64,000 nt of DNA from Mycolicibacterium confluentis (GCF_010729895.1 NZ_AP022612.1:4836001-4900000), one strand, 5' to 3'. Numbered from the stretch's first letter, positions 9,556 through 18,556 are shown. Program-made: numbers and translations. Notes: generated from the sequence alone by a model not told the origin.

Positions 9556-9599
9556 CTTCTCAGACGTGGCAGTACGTCTTCTCAGACGTGGCAGTACGT
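9556..9599. repeat. Perfect 22-bp tandem duplication in the dps leader
   Basis: Positions 9556-9577 and 9578-9599 are identical. On the dps strand each copy ends in a GAGAAG element; in the copy next to the gene this becomes the ribosome binding site AGAAGGAG. The duplication lies wholly between the SigF-type promoter and the start codon, so it lengthens the 5' leader and nearly duplicates the ribosome-site region without touching the promoter. Confidence 0.95.
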
Positions 9600-9617
9600 C
9601 GGTGGTCGACAGCCGCA

Positions 9618-9642
9618 TACCCACCTGAACGGCGGGCCAACC
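9618..9642 (-). promoter_or_regulatory. SigF-type promoter of dps
   Basis: On the minus strand GGTTG (9642-9638) is followed after exactly 15 bases by GGGTA (9622-9618, then T). The mycobacterial SigF consensus is GGTTT-N15-17-GGGTA, so 9 of 10 positions match. The start codon is ~70 bases downstream. M. smegmatis dps1 is known from published work to be controlled by stress sigma factors including SigF, which agrees. Confidence 0.8.
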
Positions 9643-9652
9643 ATGGCCCGCG

Positions 9653-10600
9653 CTACAGCGACCGGATGTCCTGCACTGGGAGTCGCGGCCCGCGCCTGGG
9701 CTCGTGCGCCAGACCGCTCTCGTACAGCAGGCGCACGACACGGTGCCGGTGCGGCCGCATGGGCTCGAGCAGTTCGACCATGCCGTCGTCGTCCACGGCG
9801 TGGCCCACCAGAGTCCAACCGATCATCTTGGGGACGTGGTAGTCACCGACCGACACCGCGTCGGCGTCGCCGAACGCGCGCTGGGCCACTTCGGCCGCGG
9901 TCCACACTCCGATGCCGGGCAGCGACGTCAGCGCCGCACGCGCGTCCTGCGGAGGCCGGGTGACGAGACGTTCCAGGGAGTCGGCCCGCTGTGCGCACGC
10001 CACGATGGTGCGCGCCCGGCCGGGATCGACGTTCGCGCGATGGAACTCCCAGGACGGCACGCGCCGCCAGGCCTCCGGTGACGGGAAGACCCGCATCCGA
10101 GTCGGCGCAGGGCCGGGTGCGGGGGTGCCGTACCGACTCACCAGCACCCGCCACGCCCGAAAGGCGTCGGCCCCCGGCACGCGCTGCTCGATGACCGCGG
10201 GGATCAGCGCCTCAAGCACCCGCCCGCTGCGGCCCAAGCGCAGATGTGAGGCCCGGCGCGCCGCTTCGGCGACCACGGGATGGGTCGGGACGAAATCCGA
10301 CCAGTCGTCGTCGGCCCCGAGCAGCGCAGGCACCTCGGCGAGAAACTGCGACGCACCCGGGCCCCAGGCCTGGACCCGCACGGCCGTCACCCCGCTGCGG
10401 GTGATGCGCGCCGTAACGGGACCCGACGCCAGCAGGCTCGTGCGCCAGATCGCCCGGTCGGGGGTGATCTGGAATGTCGGGTCCAGTGGGCCGCGTCGCC
10501 ATGGCGCCAGCGTCGCTCCCGGGCTCACCGGCCCGGCGAACTCGACGGTGGTCTCGGCGGCCTCGTTGGGCGAAGGCGCATCGGTGTCTACCCGGCACAC
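9653..10600 (-). CDS. HhH-GPD base-excision DNA glycosylase (AlkA-like)
   Basis: 315 residues. The helix-hairpin-helix LTSLPGIGVWTAAEVAQ (~residues 237-253) and the catalytic aspartate in SVGDYHVPK (~266) define the HhH-GPD superfamily of 3-methyladenine/alkylated-base glycosylases. There is no C-terminal Cys4 iron-sulfur loop, so it is AlkA/MAG-like, not EndoIII-like. The frame runs upstream into Arg-rich low-complexity sequence over the divergent neighbour; GTG at 10600 is chosen so that the two starts are 50 bases apart. The counterpart in M. tuberculosis would be Rv0142. Confidence 0.82.
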   Translation of the reverse strand: MCRVDTDAPSPNEAAETTVEFAGPVSPGATLAPWRRGPLDPTFQITPDRAIWRTSLLASGPVTARITRSGVTAVRVQAWGPGASQFLAEVPALLGADDDWSDFVPTHPVVAEAARRASHLRLGRSGRVLEALIPAVIEQRVPGADAFRAWRVLVSRYGTPAPGPAPTRMRVFPSPEAWRRVPSWEFHRANVDPGRARTIVACAQRADSLERLVTRPPQDARAALTSLPGIGVWTAAEVAQRAFGDADAVSVGDYHVPKMIGWTLVGHAVDDDGMVELLEPMRPHRHRVVRLLYESGLAHEPRRGPRLPVQDIRSL

Positions 10601-10650
10601 GGTAGTCCGGCGTTGACGGCACCCGCGCGTAGGCGACAGGATGGTCTCCC

Positions 10651-11049
10651 GTGACCACGCCGTTCGATGACCCGCAGGCCGAGCTCGCGTGGATGTTCGT
10701 GCAGAGCCTCTCCGGCGACGGCGACCTCGACGAGGGGTTCTCACTGCTCAGCGATGACTTCACGTACTGGAGCAACACCACACGAGAGACGTGCGACAAG
10801 GCTCGGTTGCGCCGGATCGCCGAGTGGGCCAGGGCCGTCGGACCCATTGCATTCGACCTGATCAGCTGCCTCAACGAGGGCGAGAATGTGGTCATCGAGG
10901 CCCAACCCGACGCCGTCTCGGCGACCGGGGTGCGCTACGACAGCCCATGCGTGTTCCTCTTCGAAACGCGCGATGGGTTGATCACATCGCTGCGGGAGTA
11001 CTGCGACACCCGTCAGGTCGCGGAGGCCTTCGGCGTCATTCCCCAGTGA
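10651..11049 (+). CDS. SnoaL/NTF2-like fold protein
   Basis: 132 residues with the cone-shaped NTF2-like pattern: an N-terminal helix (DPQAELAWMFVQSL), then LLSDDFTYWSN and a C-terminal strand ending in ITSLREYCDTRQVAEAFG. Such proteins are small cyclases, isomerases or ligand binders; no catalytic residues can be assigned. GTG start. Its 3' end overlaps the convergent DUF427 gene by 14 bases. The same order (DUF427, SnoaL, HhH-GPD) is found in M. tuberculosis as Rv0140-Rv0142, from memory. Confidence 0.78.
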   Translation: MTTPFDDPQAELAWMFVQSLSGDGDLDEGFSLLSDDFTYWSNTTRETCDKARLRRIAEWARAVGPIAFDLISCLNEGENVVIEAQPDAVSATGVRYDSPCVFLFETRDGLITSLREYCDTRQVAEAFGVIPQ

Positions 11050-11419
11050 CGGTGATGTGGGCCCGGTCGGGGTAGAACGCCACGTGCCCGGCGATCGGGG
11101 CAACCGCGGGATACGGGTGCTCGTAGAACCAGATCAGGTCGGGTTGCACCCCGTCGGGTCCGGTGAAGGTCAGGTAGCCCGCCTCACCCTTGTAGGGGCA
11201 GTAGGTCGTGGTGTCCGAGCGGGTGAGATGGGTCTGGTCCACGTCAGCCAACGGGATGTACTGCACCGCCGGATAGGTGGATTCCTGCAGGGTCAGGGCT
11301 GACTGGGTGTCGGCGACGACCGTTCCGCCCACCCGAACGACCACGTGGCCGACGGTCGGGGTGACGGTGATGGGATGTTGCGCGGTGGGCTCGTGCACGG
11401 GTCGTTCGGTCATGTTCAC
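11036..11419 (-). CDS. DUF427 domain protein
   Basis: 127 residues. Typical DUF427 features are VVVRVGGTVVADT, AVQYIPLADV, TYCPYKGEAGYLT and WFYEHPYPAVAPIAGHVAFY, a compact beta-tandem-repeat fold of unknown function common in actinobacteria. GTG at 11419 is chosen because GAGG lies 8 bases upstream; the ATG two codons later is the alternative. Convergent with the SnoaL gene and divergent from the SRPBCC gene. Confidence 0.85.
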   Translation of the reverse strand: MNMTERPVHEPTAQHPITVTPTVGHVVVRVGGTVVADTQSALTLQESTYPAVQYIPLADVDQTHLTRSDTTTYCPYKGEAGYLTFTGPDGVQPDLIWFYEHPYPAVAPIAGHVAFYPDRAHITVTGE

Positions 11420-11461
11420 AGACAACACCTCAACGCAGGAGTGATTCCCTAGACTCGTCCC

Positions 11462-11932
11462 ATGGCATCCCAGGGATTGCCGGCAGCGTCGTCCGATGTC
11501 ACTATCGACGCTCCCCCGGCCGCCGTCTACAGCGTGATCACCGACCTGTCGGCGATGGCCGAACTGGCCGAAGAGACAGTCGCGATGAAGTGGCACAGGG
11601 GTGACTCGGCCCAGCCCGGTGCGGTGTTCAAGGGCACCAACCGCAGCGGCAAGCGGTCGTGGACCACGACGTGCACCGTGACCGATGCCGAACCTGGCCG
11701 GGTGTTCGCCTTCGACGTGAAGAGCCTGGTGGTTCCGGTCGCGCACTGGCGCTACGAGATCACCCCGACCGAACAGGGCTGTACGGTCACCGAGAGCACG
11801 TGGGACCGTCGCCCGGGCTGGTTCAGGGGCATCGGGGAGCTCGCGACCGGCGTGCGCGACCGGGTCTCGGCGAATGCCGATCACATCAAAGCCACCCTGG
11901 AGCGGCTCAAGGCGTACGCCGAACGGGGCTGA
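11462..11932 (+). CDS. SRPBCC (START-like) family protein
   Basis: 156 residues. The Bet v1-like ligand-binding fold is seen in VTIDAPPAAVYSVITDL at the start, KGTNRSGKRSWTTTCTV in the middle and a long C-terminal helix (ADHIKATLERLKAYA). Mycobacterial relatives are called polyketide cyclase/dehydrase, but no activity is known. A -10-like TAGACT lies 7 bases before the ATG, suggesting a leaderless message. This is the last gene before the large cluster. Confidence 0.8.
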   Translation: MASQGLPAASSDVTIDAPPAAVYSVITDLSAMAELAEETVAMKWHRGDSAQPGAVFKGTNRSGKRSWTTTCTVTDAEPGRVFAFDVKSLVVPVAHWRYEITPTEQGCTVTESTWDRRPGWFRGIGELATGVRDRVSANADHIKATLERLKAYAERG

Positions 11933-11942
11933 CCCACCCGGC

Positions 11943-12416
11943 TCAGTACGGCATGCAGACCTTCCAGCCGTCTTCGCGTGCCACACGTAGTTCGATGGTC
12001 CTGCGGCCCAGCATCTCGTTCTGAGCGTCCAGGGTCGCGATGCCGGTGTCGCCGTCGATCTGCACGTCGGTGACGGCGACGTTGGTCAAGCCCTGTGCGT
12101 CCCGGGTGGTCTTGAGCGTGTCGATCACCGGGCCGACGAACTGATCCCGCATCGCCGTGCACATCAGGCTCAGGTAGGTGTCCCACTTCTTCGTGTTGTA
12201 GGCGTCCTGAAAGTCCATGACGGCCTTGTTGATCAGGTCGGCGTCGGACGGCGCGTCGGCCGTCGAGGGTGCAGCGGCCGACGGCGACTCGTCGGGGGCC
12301 GTCATGGTCGTGGTCTCCGGGGCCAGCACCGGGTCCGGGGCGACCTGTCTGCTGCACCCGGCGAGCACCACGGCGCCCACCATCAACGTCACCGCAAAGT
12401 CACGAGCGCGAAGCAT
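11943..12416 (-). CDS. Predicted lipoprotein with NTF2-like domain, downstream of the kinase
   Basis: 157 residues. The signal peptide ends in the lipobox VLAGC (Cys ~21), so the protein is lipid-anchored on the outer face of the membrane. A Thr/Ala/Pro-rich linker (~25-55) is followed by a ~100-residue domain (DLINKAVMDFQDAYNTKKWD ... EDGWKVCMPY) with the DUF4878/NTF2-like look. Two cysteines (SLMCTAM and KVCMPY) may pair. AGGAGG stands 9 bases before the ATG at 12416. It is 28 bases behind the kinase gene and very likely co-transcribed, so it may be a sensor accessory or ligand-binding partner of the kinase. Confidence 0.75.
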   Translation of the reverse strand: MLRARDFAVTLMVGAVVLAGCSRQVAPDPVLAPETTTMTAPDESPSAAAPSTADAPSDADLINKAVMDFQDAYNTKKWDTYLSLMCTAMRDQFVGPVIDTLKTTRDAQGLTNVAVTDVQIDGDTGIATLDAQNEMLGRRTIELRVAREDGWKVCMPY

Positions 12417-12444
12417 CGAAGAGAACCTCCTGTGTCGACCGATC

Positions 12445-14175
12445 TCACTGCTGCCGAGGCATCTTCGCCGCGATCGCGGCGACCAACGCGCTGACGTCGG
12501 TGCTGCCCACCGGTCCGCACCGCTTGACGTCGATGAGCACGTTGGCGCGCGCTGACAGGGCGTGCTGGCACGTGACGTCGGATCCCGGCGGGGTGGCCTC
12601 CAGGGTGTAGGCCCCGGTCCGGTTGACGGGTTGACCGAACTGCCACGGCTGCCCGGGTTCGCCCGCCGGGGTGACGGTGACGGTGGTGCCCGCACACTGC
12701 TCCCACTTCTGTCGCTGCAACTGCAAGGACACCCCGGCCTCGTCGGCCGTCGGGAAGGCGACCACGGCCTGCACCACACCATTGCGCCACGGCTTCTCGT
12801 ACAGCGCCCGCAGGGTCTGGACCGCGACACCGGAGTGGCCGCTGCCGCCGTAGACGGCCTGCTGGGCTGGAGCCCACGCACCGAGGCAGGTCTGGTTGTC
12901 GATCGTCGCGGAGTCGTCGAGCAGTTGGTCGCCGTCGGTCTCGAGGACCACGGCCTGATCACCGGTGTTGCCGGGAATCTCGTCTGTGGTCAACAGCAGC
13001 GGGCGCAGCTCACCGGGCGCGACGTCGGCCAGGGGGGCGGAATTCGGCACGGCAGCAGTCTTTTCCGGATCTGCTGGCGCATCCGCGTCGGCGCCGCCGG
13101 AGTCGGGCCACACCGCCACCGCGGCACCGATACCCGCGACCAGCACCACGACACCCGCGAGTGCGCCGATGAGGGCGCCGTGGCCAGTCCGCCGAGGCGC
13201 GGGCACGCCGGGGGCGGTGTAGATCGGCGGCGCGGTGAACACCGGCGGCGCACCGGGGGTCGTGTGCGGGTAGGAGATGACCTCGGGACCCGGCACGGGG
13301 ACCACGGGCGGCGACGGGAGGCGACGGGGGGTGTTCGGATTGCGCAGCGCCTCGGTCGCGGCGGCGGCCAGGGCCGCGGCCGCCGGGAATCGGGCCGCAG
13401 GGTCCTTGGCCATCGCGATCGCGATGACGTCGTCGAAGGCCGCGGGCAGCGCCGGCACCACGTCGGTGACTCTCGGCGGCTGGTCCATCAGATGCGCCTT
13501 CATCACCGCGGCGGGTCCGTTGGTGGCCGCGAACGGCGCCTTCCCCGTCACGAGTCGGAACAGTGTGCAGCCCAGGGAGTAGATGTCGGCGCGGCCGTCG
13601 AAGACCTCACCGGAGATGACCTCGGGCGCGGCGTAAGCGATGGTGGCCATCACCAGACCGGTCGCGGTGAGGCCGACATCGTCGAGAGCCCGCGCGATCC
13701 CGAAGTCGCCCAACAGGACCCGCTCTCCTGCTCCGGCATGACCGGACAGCAGGAAGTTCGCCGGCTTGATGTCGCGGTGCACGATGCCACGGCCGTGCGC
13801 GTAGTCGAGCGCCTTGGCCACCTCGCCGATGATGTGGACCGCGCGTTCGGGTGTCATCTGCCCGGCCCGCAGTGCGGCGTCGGCGTCGGTGCCGTCGACG
13901 TACTGCATGGCGATCCACAGTTGACCGTCCTCGGTCTGCCCTCGGTCGTACACCGCCACGATCTGCGGCAGGTCGAGTGAGGCCGCGACGTCGGCCTCGC
14001 GCGTGAACCTGGTGCGGAAGTCGGCGTCCCGGGACAGTTCCGCGGACAGCACCTTCAACGCGTCACGCCGCGGCAGGGTCGGATGAGCCGCCAGATACAC
14101 CGCGCCCATGCCGCCGGTCCCCAGGATGCGTTCGATCCGGTACCCGGCGACCTCGGAGCCTTCGGTCAGCATCAT
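12445..14175 (-). CDS. Transmembrane Ser/Thr protein kinase with PknH_C-type extracellular sensor
   Basis: 576 residues. The Hanks-type kinase domain (~12-275) has the P-loop GTGGMGAVY, Lys41, HRDIKPAN (catalytic Asp135) and DFG 157-159. The activation segment has Thr170 and Thr172 and ends ATIAYAAPE, where most PknB relatives read GTxxYMAPE. A Pro-rich juxtamembrane linker (~280-330), one membrane helix (~333-357) and an extracellular PknH_C domain (~395-575) with several cysteines follow. PknH-type sensors are thought to bind a small ligand through the outside domain. It heads a two-gene unit with the lipoprotein and is divergent from the 14471 gene, with shared regulatory elements between them. 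ATG at 14175 or at 14172 are both possible. Confidence 0.93.
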   Translation of the reverse strand: MMLTEGSEVAGYRIERILGTGGMGAVYLAAHPTLPRRDALKVLSAELSRDADFRTRFTREADVAASLDLPQIVAVYDRGQTEDGQLWIAMQYVDGTDADAALRAGQMTPERAVHIIGEVAKALDYAHGRGIVHRDIKPANFLLSGHAGAGERVLLGDFGIARALDDVGLTATGLVMATIAYAAPEVISGEVFDGRADIYSLGCTLFRLVTGKAPFAATNGPAAVMKAHLMDQPPRVTDVVPALPAAFDDVIAIAMAKDPAARFPAAAALAAAATEALRNPNTPRRLPSPPVVPVPGPEVISYPHTTPGAPPVFTAPPIYTAPGVPAPRRTGHGALIGALAGVVVLVAGIGAAVAVWPDSGGADADAPADPEKTAAVPNSAPLADVAPGELRPLLLTTDEIPGNTGDQAVVLETDGDQLLDDSATIDNQTCLGAWAPAQQAVYGGSGHSGVAVQTLRALYEKPWRNGVVQAVVAFPTADEAGVSLQLQRQKWEQCAGTTVTVTPAGEPGQPWQFGQPVNRTGAYTLEATPPGSDVTCQHALSARANVLIDVKRCGPVGSTDVSALVAAIAAKMPRQQ

Positions 14176-14349
14176 CCCCCTCGGCAGTCGCTGGCCGGCA
14201 TGCCCCCAACGGGGTTCAAGCCGTCTGGACGAGAGTATCCGGGGGCAGCAGCCCGCACCGGCAACCCGCAGGGACGAGAAGACCGCGGCGTGCGTGGTCG
14301 TCGCCTGCGCCCCCGTGCGTGCACGCCTCCCCCAATCTTCGGCCGCGTC

Positions 14350-14407
14350 AAAAACTGTAGCGACCCCTTAAATTGCGTGAACAAACCGTAGCAGATGCTA
14401 CAGTTTT
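14350..14407. promoter_or_regulatory. Candidate operators: three copies of AAAC(C/T)GTAGC between the kinase and 14471 genes
   Basis: AAACTGTAGC at 14352-14361, AAACCGTAGC at 14383-14392 and its inverse GCTACAGTTT at 14397-14406. The last two form a dyad with 11-bp arms (one mismatch) around a 2-bp spacer. The intergenic space 14176-14470 is otherwise featureless and unusually AT-rich only here. The same element recurs at 34821-34842 and 34908-34917, at the other end of the cluster. No regulator I know of has this consensus. Confidence 0.72.
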
Positions 14408-14470
14408 ACGCGGAGGCGCGTGGGACACCGTGACTACCGCTAGGTTCGGCAGCAGCGAGAGAGGACTTCG

Positions 14471-15514
14471 ATGACCTATCCCCCGCAGTGGAACCCTCCC
14501 GGCGGCCCGCCTCAGGGCGGAGACCCATTCCAGCACGGCGGTCCCCCGCCGCCCTACGGCCACAACCCGTTCGGCGTACTCGGACAGCCTCCGCACGGAC
14601 AACCACCGCAGGGGTATCCGCCGCAGGGGTATCCGCAGCCGGGCTGGGGGCCGTACGGCGAGGCGCCGCCACTGGGCGGACCACCTCCGCGGCGGAGCAA
14701 CACCCCGTGGATCGTGGGCACCATCGCGGTGGTCGCCGTGATCACGGTGCTGGTGTCCACCCTGTTGTGGCAGTTGAACTCCGGCGACGACGACACCGTC
14801 ACGACCGCGGCCACCACGACGTCCGCCACGACGACGGCGCCGACGACGACCACGACCACCACCACCACGTCGTCACCGACTCCGACGCCGACCGTCGCAC
14901 CCGCGGGCGCCTGCGAGGGGTTCAAGGGCGGACCCGGCCCCACCACCCCGGCAGGCTGGTCCACCGTGGTGAGCCCACGGGGTCTGCTCTACGACGTCCC
15001 ACCGGGGTGGACCGTGCACAAGTGCGGCACGTTGATCGGCTGGGAGAAGCCGTGTGCGGACGGACCTTTCGGGTACTGCCCGATCCGGACCATGAGTGGG
15101 GCCGCGACGCTGCCCACCGCGGACCTGAACTGCGATGTCACCTGGGCCGACGCGGGCGTTCCTGGGGCGAAGAACATCACCGACATCAACGAGGCCGTAC
15201 GCTCGGAGGCCACCCTGGTCTCCGACATCTACACCTCGAAGAACGGTGTGGTGCCGCAGGTTTCGCTGAGCCCGCCCCGCAACCTGACCGTCGGCGGGGC
15301 GCCCGCGGTGCAGATCGTGGCGACCGTCACCGGAATCGAGGCCGACAGCTGCCACGCGCCCAAGGTCCTGCACTCCATGCTCGCCACCACCGTGCCGGGC
15401 CAGGAGGGCAGCGTGCTGTTCATCGTGGCGCTGAGCCAGGATGCGCCCGGCGCACCGGACGGGGGCCTGATGGACCAGATGGTCGGGACGCTGCGCGCCG
15501 CCGAACCGGCCTGA
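14471..15514 (+). CDS. Single-pass membrane protein with Pro-rich cytoplasmic tail and Cys-rich extracellular domain
   Basis: 347 residues. The first ~75 residues are Pro/Gly-rich with GDPFQ and HNPFGVLG motifs and two tandem G-Y-P-P-Q repeats. One membrane helix (~78-98, IVGTIAVVAVITVLVSTLLW), a Thr-rich linker (~110-135) and an extracellular domain (~145-347) with about six cysteines follow. The outer domain includes LLYDVPPGWTVHKCGTLIGW; it is not a PknH_C domain as far as I can see and may be DUF8017-like. It is the only plus-strand gene of the cluster. Ribosome site AGAGAGGAC lies 7 bases before the ATG. Function unknown; a second sensor or substrate of the kinase is plausible. Confidence 0.75.
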   Translation: MTYPPQWNPPGGPPQGGDPFQHGGPPPPYGHNPFGVLGQPPHGQPPQGYPPQGYPQPGWGPYGEAPPLGGPPPRRSNTPWIVGTIAVVAVITVLVSTLLWQLNSGDDDTVTTAATTTSATTTAPTTTTTTTTTSSPTPTPTVAPAGACEGFKGGPGPTTPAGWSTVVSPRGLLYDVPPGWTVHKCGTLIGWEKPCADGPFGYCPIRTMSGAATLPTADLNCDVTWADAGVPGAKNITDINEAVRSEATLVSDIYTSKNGVVPQVSLSPPRNLTVGGAPAVQIVATVTGIEADSCHAPKVLHSMLATTVPGQEGSVLFIVALSQDAPGAPDGGLMDQMVGTLRAAEPA

Positions 15515-15517
15515 CCC

Positions 15518-16423
15518 TCACGCCGGGATGCGGGCCACGATCCTCTTCGCGATCGTGGCCGCCTCCCCGGAGACAGCGCTGCCGATGATCCAGACGTCCA
15601 CCAGCACATTGTTCTTCGTCGCGACGGCCCTGGTCACCGAGACCGGCGAGGCGTCGTTGTTCGACCGCAGCGTGCTCACGCCGTCACCGGCGTCCTCCGG
15701 TGCGCCGAGGGTCCACATCGAGAACTCGCCCTGCGGCACGTGCGTCCACTGGAACCGCTTGCCCGCACACCCCCGCCACAGATCGACGTAGGCCGTCACT
15801 GCCCGTTGTGCGGCGGCAGGGTCGGGGAAGTCCGCAACCCCCTCGGCGACCTGCATCGACGGGGTGGGCTGCTGCATATGGTTCTTGGCGTACACCGAGA
15901 CATACCCGCTGTTCTCGTAGGCCGGGGGCAGATGCGCCCCGAACGAGCTCATGCACTCCGGCGGGTCGAACGTGGCCACATTGGCAGGCGGCGCCTCAAC
16001 CCTGGTCGTGACTCCGGCATCCACCAGGCCGGCGTTGCCGGTGATCTCCTTGATCTCCTCAAGGCTGAGCAGCAGCGGCGGCAGGCCTGCGGTGCTGACG
16101 GTCTTCGGTGCCGGCGGCGTTGTGGTGGTGATGATCTCGCTCGACGGCGCGGTGGCGGGTTCGGCCGCTGGCTCCGGATCCGGACCCCCGCTGCGGCCGA
16201 ACACGAGCCAGGCCACCAGCGCGAGGATCGCGACCACCGCGACCGCGGTCAGCACCCCGACCAGGATCCGCGGGCGACCGCGCCGCGGTGGATTCTGCGT
16301 CGGCCCGGGAGGGAAAGGCTGGCCCGGTGGCGAATTCGGCGGTGGTGCAAACGGATCACCGGCGAACGGTGCGCCCCCGAACGGATCCCGTGGCGTGTCG
16401 GCGCCACCCCCCGCACCCGTCAT
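15518..16423 (-). CDS. Membrane-anchored PknH_C-type sensor protein without kinase domain
   Basis: 301 residues. The N-terminal Pro-rich cytoplasmic tail contains RDPFGG and GDPFAP. One helix lies at ~52-76 (VGVLTAVAVVAILALVAWLV), followed by an extracellular domain (~110-301) that reads like the PknH_C domain of the kinase: LLSLEEIKEITG, DPPECMSSFG, WRGCAGKRF and a C-terminal VLVDVWIIG. It therefore looks like the sensor half of PknH on its own, and could compete or pair with the kinase. ATG at 16423 follows GAGGAAGGAC. Last gene of the long minus-strand operon, 34 bases after the GTPase gene; its end converges on the 14471 gene. Confidence 0.8.
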   Translation of the reverse strand: MTGAGGGADTPRDPFGGAPFAGDPFAPPPNSPPGQPFPPGPTQNPPRRGRPRILVGVLTAVAVVAILALVAWLVFGRSGGPDPEPAAEPATAPSSEIITTTTPPAPKTVSTAGLPPLLLSLEEIKEITGNAGLVDAGVTTRVEAPPANVATFDPPECMSSFGAHLPPAYENSGYVSVYAKNHMQQPTPSMQVAEGVADFPDPAAAQRAVTAYVDLWRGCAGKRFQWTHVPQGEFSMWTLGAPEDAGDGVSTLRSNNDASPVSVTRAVATKNNVLVDVWIIGSAVSGEAATIAKRIVARIPA

Positions 16424-16457
16424 ACCCGTCCTTCCTCTCGACTCCCGACCCGACCTC

Positions 16458-17615
16458 TCACAGCACTCCGAAGCTCGACGTGATCCACCGCACCGGATCG
16501 GCGCAGCGGAACGGTGCGATGCCGCGCGAGTGCAGACGGTTGCCACTCGGCGGCTGCCCGAGCGCGGACACCACGAAATAGCGATGCGCCAACGGCCTTC
16601 CAGTTGATGGGTTTTCGACGGCCGCGACGATCGATCCGCCGTGCAGGCGGGTCAGCAGACTGCGCACCTCCTCGTGCAGCAGCGCGCCGTCGGCCATGTC
16701 GTAGCGAGGCTGATCAGAGGTGTCCCGCAGATACGCCGCACCGGAATTCGACATGATCAGGCTCCAGTCGGAGCCCTCCACACCACGCAGCACCCGCAAC
16801 GCGTCGAACTTCGACAGGATCACCGCCAGCCTGGGCTGCCCCGTCCCGATGGCCATCTGCACATTGTTCAGGACCGCACGGGGGTCGCCGCCGCCGAACA
16901 TCTGTGCGGGCAGCAGGTCCTGCAACTGATCGCGAATCGCCTTGACCCGCAGCGGATCGAACATGAAGAAGACGCCGTCGGCGTTCGCGAAGAACCGGAA
17001 TGCCGGCGTCCGCAGGTCGCCGGACTCCATGTCCTCCCCCGCCACGTCGCGCAGCACGAGGTACCGGCGCACGCCACCCCACACCCCCAGGGAGAACATC
17101 AACGGTTCGCGCTGATGGCTCGACTGCGTCGCCACCGTGGGAGTCGGAGCGATCAGGCCGCGCTGCACATACAGCGGGTTCTCGTAGTTGACGGCGTACG
17201 CGTCCGCGGTGGCTCGAGTCACCGGGCTCATCGCGACGCCGAGGCGCTCACACAGAAGTTCAAGCTGTTTCACCAGGACCGCGATGTAGAGGCTCTTGCC
17301 GGTCGCGCGCGCACCCGCCATCGCGATGCACACCGCGTGCCCCTCGCGCCACCCTTCGGGCAGTTCGAAGTGGCACACCGGACACACTTCGACGGCTGGG
17401 CCCTGCAGGGCCCGGCTCGCCTCGAAAGCCGGTGGCGGCGGGCCGTTGTAGCCGGGTGGCCTGGTCCAGGTGTAGAACGGGCCGCAGTCGACGGGTGCGC
17501 CGGCGTACGCCGAACCGACATCGTCGTGGTAGCGCTGTCCGCCGGCCTGCGCCGGCAGGGTCCACAGATGCTCGACGGGGCTCAAGACGCTGAAGCAGCG
17601 GGGGCACTTCGTCAC
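16458..17615 (-). CDS. Zinc-ribbon GTPase (double-GTPase/DO-GTPase family, likely)
   Basis: 385 residues. The N-terminus has a split zinc ribbon with C4-x2-C7 and C78-x2-C81 (VCPVCHFELP). The P-loop GARATGKS is at 101-108. A G3 motif DVAGE at 190-194 and a G4-like SKFD near residue 260 mark it as a TRAFAC-type GTPase rather than a AAA or STAND ATPase. This order fits the DO-GTPase families described with GAP1 partners in predicted bacterial conflict systems; that link is from memory. GTG at 17615 overlaps the stop of the vWA gene (GTGA). The GAP1 gene is two genes upstream in the same operon and is the expected regulator or partner. Confidence 0.8.
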   Translation of the reverse strand: MTKCPRCFSVLSPVEHLWTLPAQAGGQRYHDDVGSAYAGAPVDCGPFYTWTRPPGYNGPPPPAFEASRALQGPAVEVCPVCHFELPEGWREGHAVCIAMAGARATGKSLYIAVLVKQLELLCERLGVAMSPVTRATADAYAVNYENPLYVQRGLIAPTPTVATQSSHQREPLMFSLGVWGGVRRYLVLRDVAGEDMESGDLRTPAFRFFANADGVFFMFDPLRVKAIRDQLQDLLPAQMFGGGDPRAVLNNVQMAIGTGQPRLAVILSKFDALRVLRGVEGSDWSLIMSNSGAAYLRDTSDQPRYDMADGALLHEEVRSLLTRLHGGSIVAAVENPSTGRPLAHRYFVVSALGQPPSGNRLHSRGIAPFRCADPVRWITSSFGVL

Positions 17616-18556
17616 ATCGGCCTCGCCTGCAGCGCCAGTGCCAGCGGCACCACCACGCGTTCGATCACGCCCGGATGCGCCAGCATCGCGGCCGCGGCGT
17701 CCTGGCCGGGCGGCGGTGACGGCAACCGGGGGCCGCCCGCCGCATCCAGGCGGTGGTCATTCGACAGGGTGATCGTGGGAAACGACTGTCGCACAGCCTC
17801 GGTGACGAAGTCTGTGCAGACCACGGTGCGGGCCGGCCCCGGAGCCAACCGGGACCACCGCGCACCGGCACACCATCGGGGCGCAGCGGCATGCACCGCG
17901 GCCGAGAGGTCGGCACCAACGACGGGCGGCACACCCGCGACGTCGGCGCCGACGTAGACCGCAGAGACCTCGCCGGCACCCACGGCGTCGGCCACTCCCA
18001 CGACGACGTCGGCCACCGCGGCCACCGTGCCGTCGGTGAACCAGGACCGCATCGACGCCGAGGCGTCCACCGCCAGCACCAGGCCGCCACCGGAGGCCGC
18101 AGCCTGTCCGCGGCCGATCGCATTGCGGGCCGCGGTGCGTGCCGCGGCGGCCAACGGGCCCAACGCACGATCCGCGACCGCGCTGACCCCCACCTCGATC
18201 TGCTGTCCACGCGGGGTGAGCGTCGCGAACACCACGCCGGCGTCGCCGCTGACGTCGACGGGGTCGAACACCACCTGCACGGGGTCGGCCTCGGCGGGGT
18301 TGTCCGGGGAGATCGCGAGGTGGATCGCGGTGCCGGGCGCGAACCTCGGTGCACCGACGGGCCGCACTGCGATCGAGACCCCACCCAGCAGGCGCGGCAG
18401 CACCGCGAGGTGGGCGGAGTTTCGTATCACGGGCTGCTCTGCACCACAACGAATCTCGAGCTCAGCGCCGGACACCGCACCGGTGATCGACACCGAGATC
18501 GGCTGGTGAGGTATATGCACACGCTGATTGCGCGCGCCGACAACGTAGATGGGCAT
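17612..18556 (-). CDS. Cytoplasmic protein with C-terminal vWA domain
   Basis: 314 residues with no signal peptide or membrane helix. The first ~150 residues form a beta-rich region (ISVSITGAVSGAELEIRCGA) that I do not recognise. The vWA domain follows: LVLAVDASASMRSWF carries a complete MIDAS motif (Asp164-x-Ser166-x-Ser168), with a later acidic turn in TVVCTDFVTEAV. MIDAS domains bind a metal and a partner protein. The open frame extends upstream, but ATG at 18556 is used because it overlaps the stop of the GAP1 gene by one base. It lies between GAP1 and the GTPase, suggesting a three-protein module. Confidence 0.82.
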   Translation of the reverse strand: MPIYVVGARNQRVHIPHQPISVSITGAVSGAELEIRCGAEQPVIRNSAHLAVLPRLLGGVSIAVRPVGAPRFAPGTAIHLAISPDNPAEADPVQVVFDPVDVSGDAGVVFATLTPRGQQIEVGVSAVADRALGPLAAAARTAARNAIGRGQAAASGGGLVLAVDASASMRSWFTDGTVAAVADVVVGVADAVGAGEVSAVYVGADVAGVPPVVGADLSAAVHAAAPRWCAGARWSRLAPGPARTVVCTDFVTEAVRQSFPTITLSNDHRLDAAGGPRLPSPPPGQDAAAAMLAHPGVIERVVVPLALALQARPM

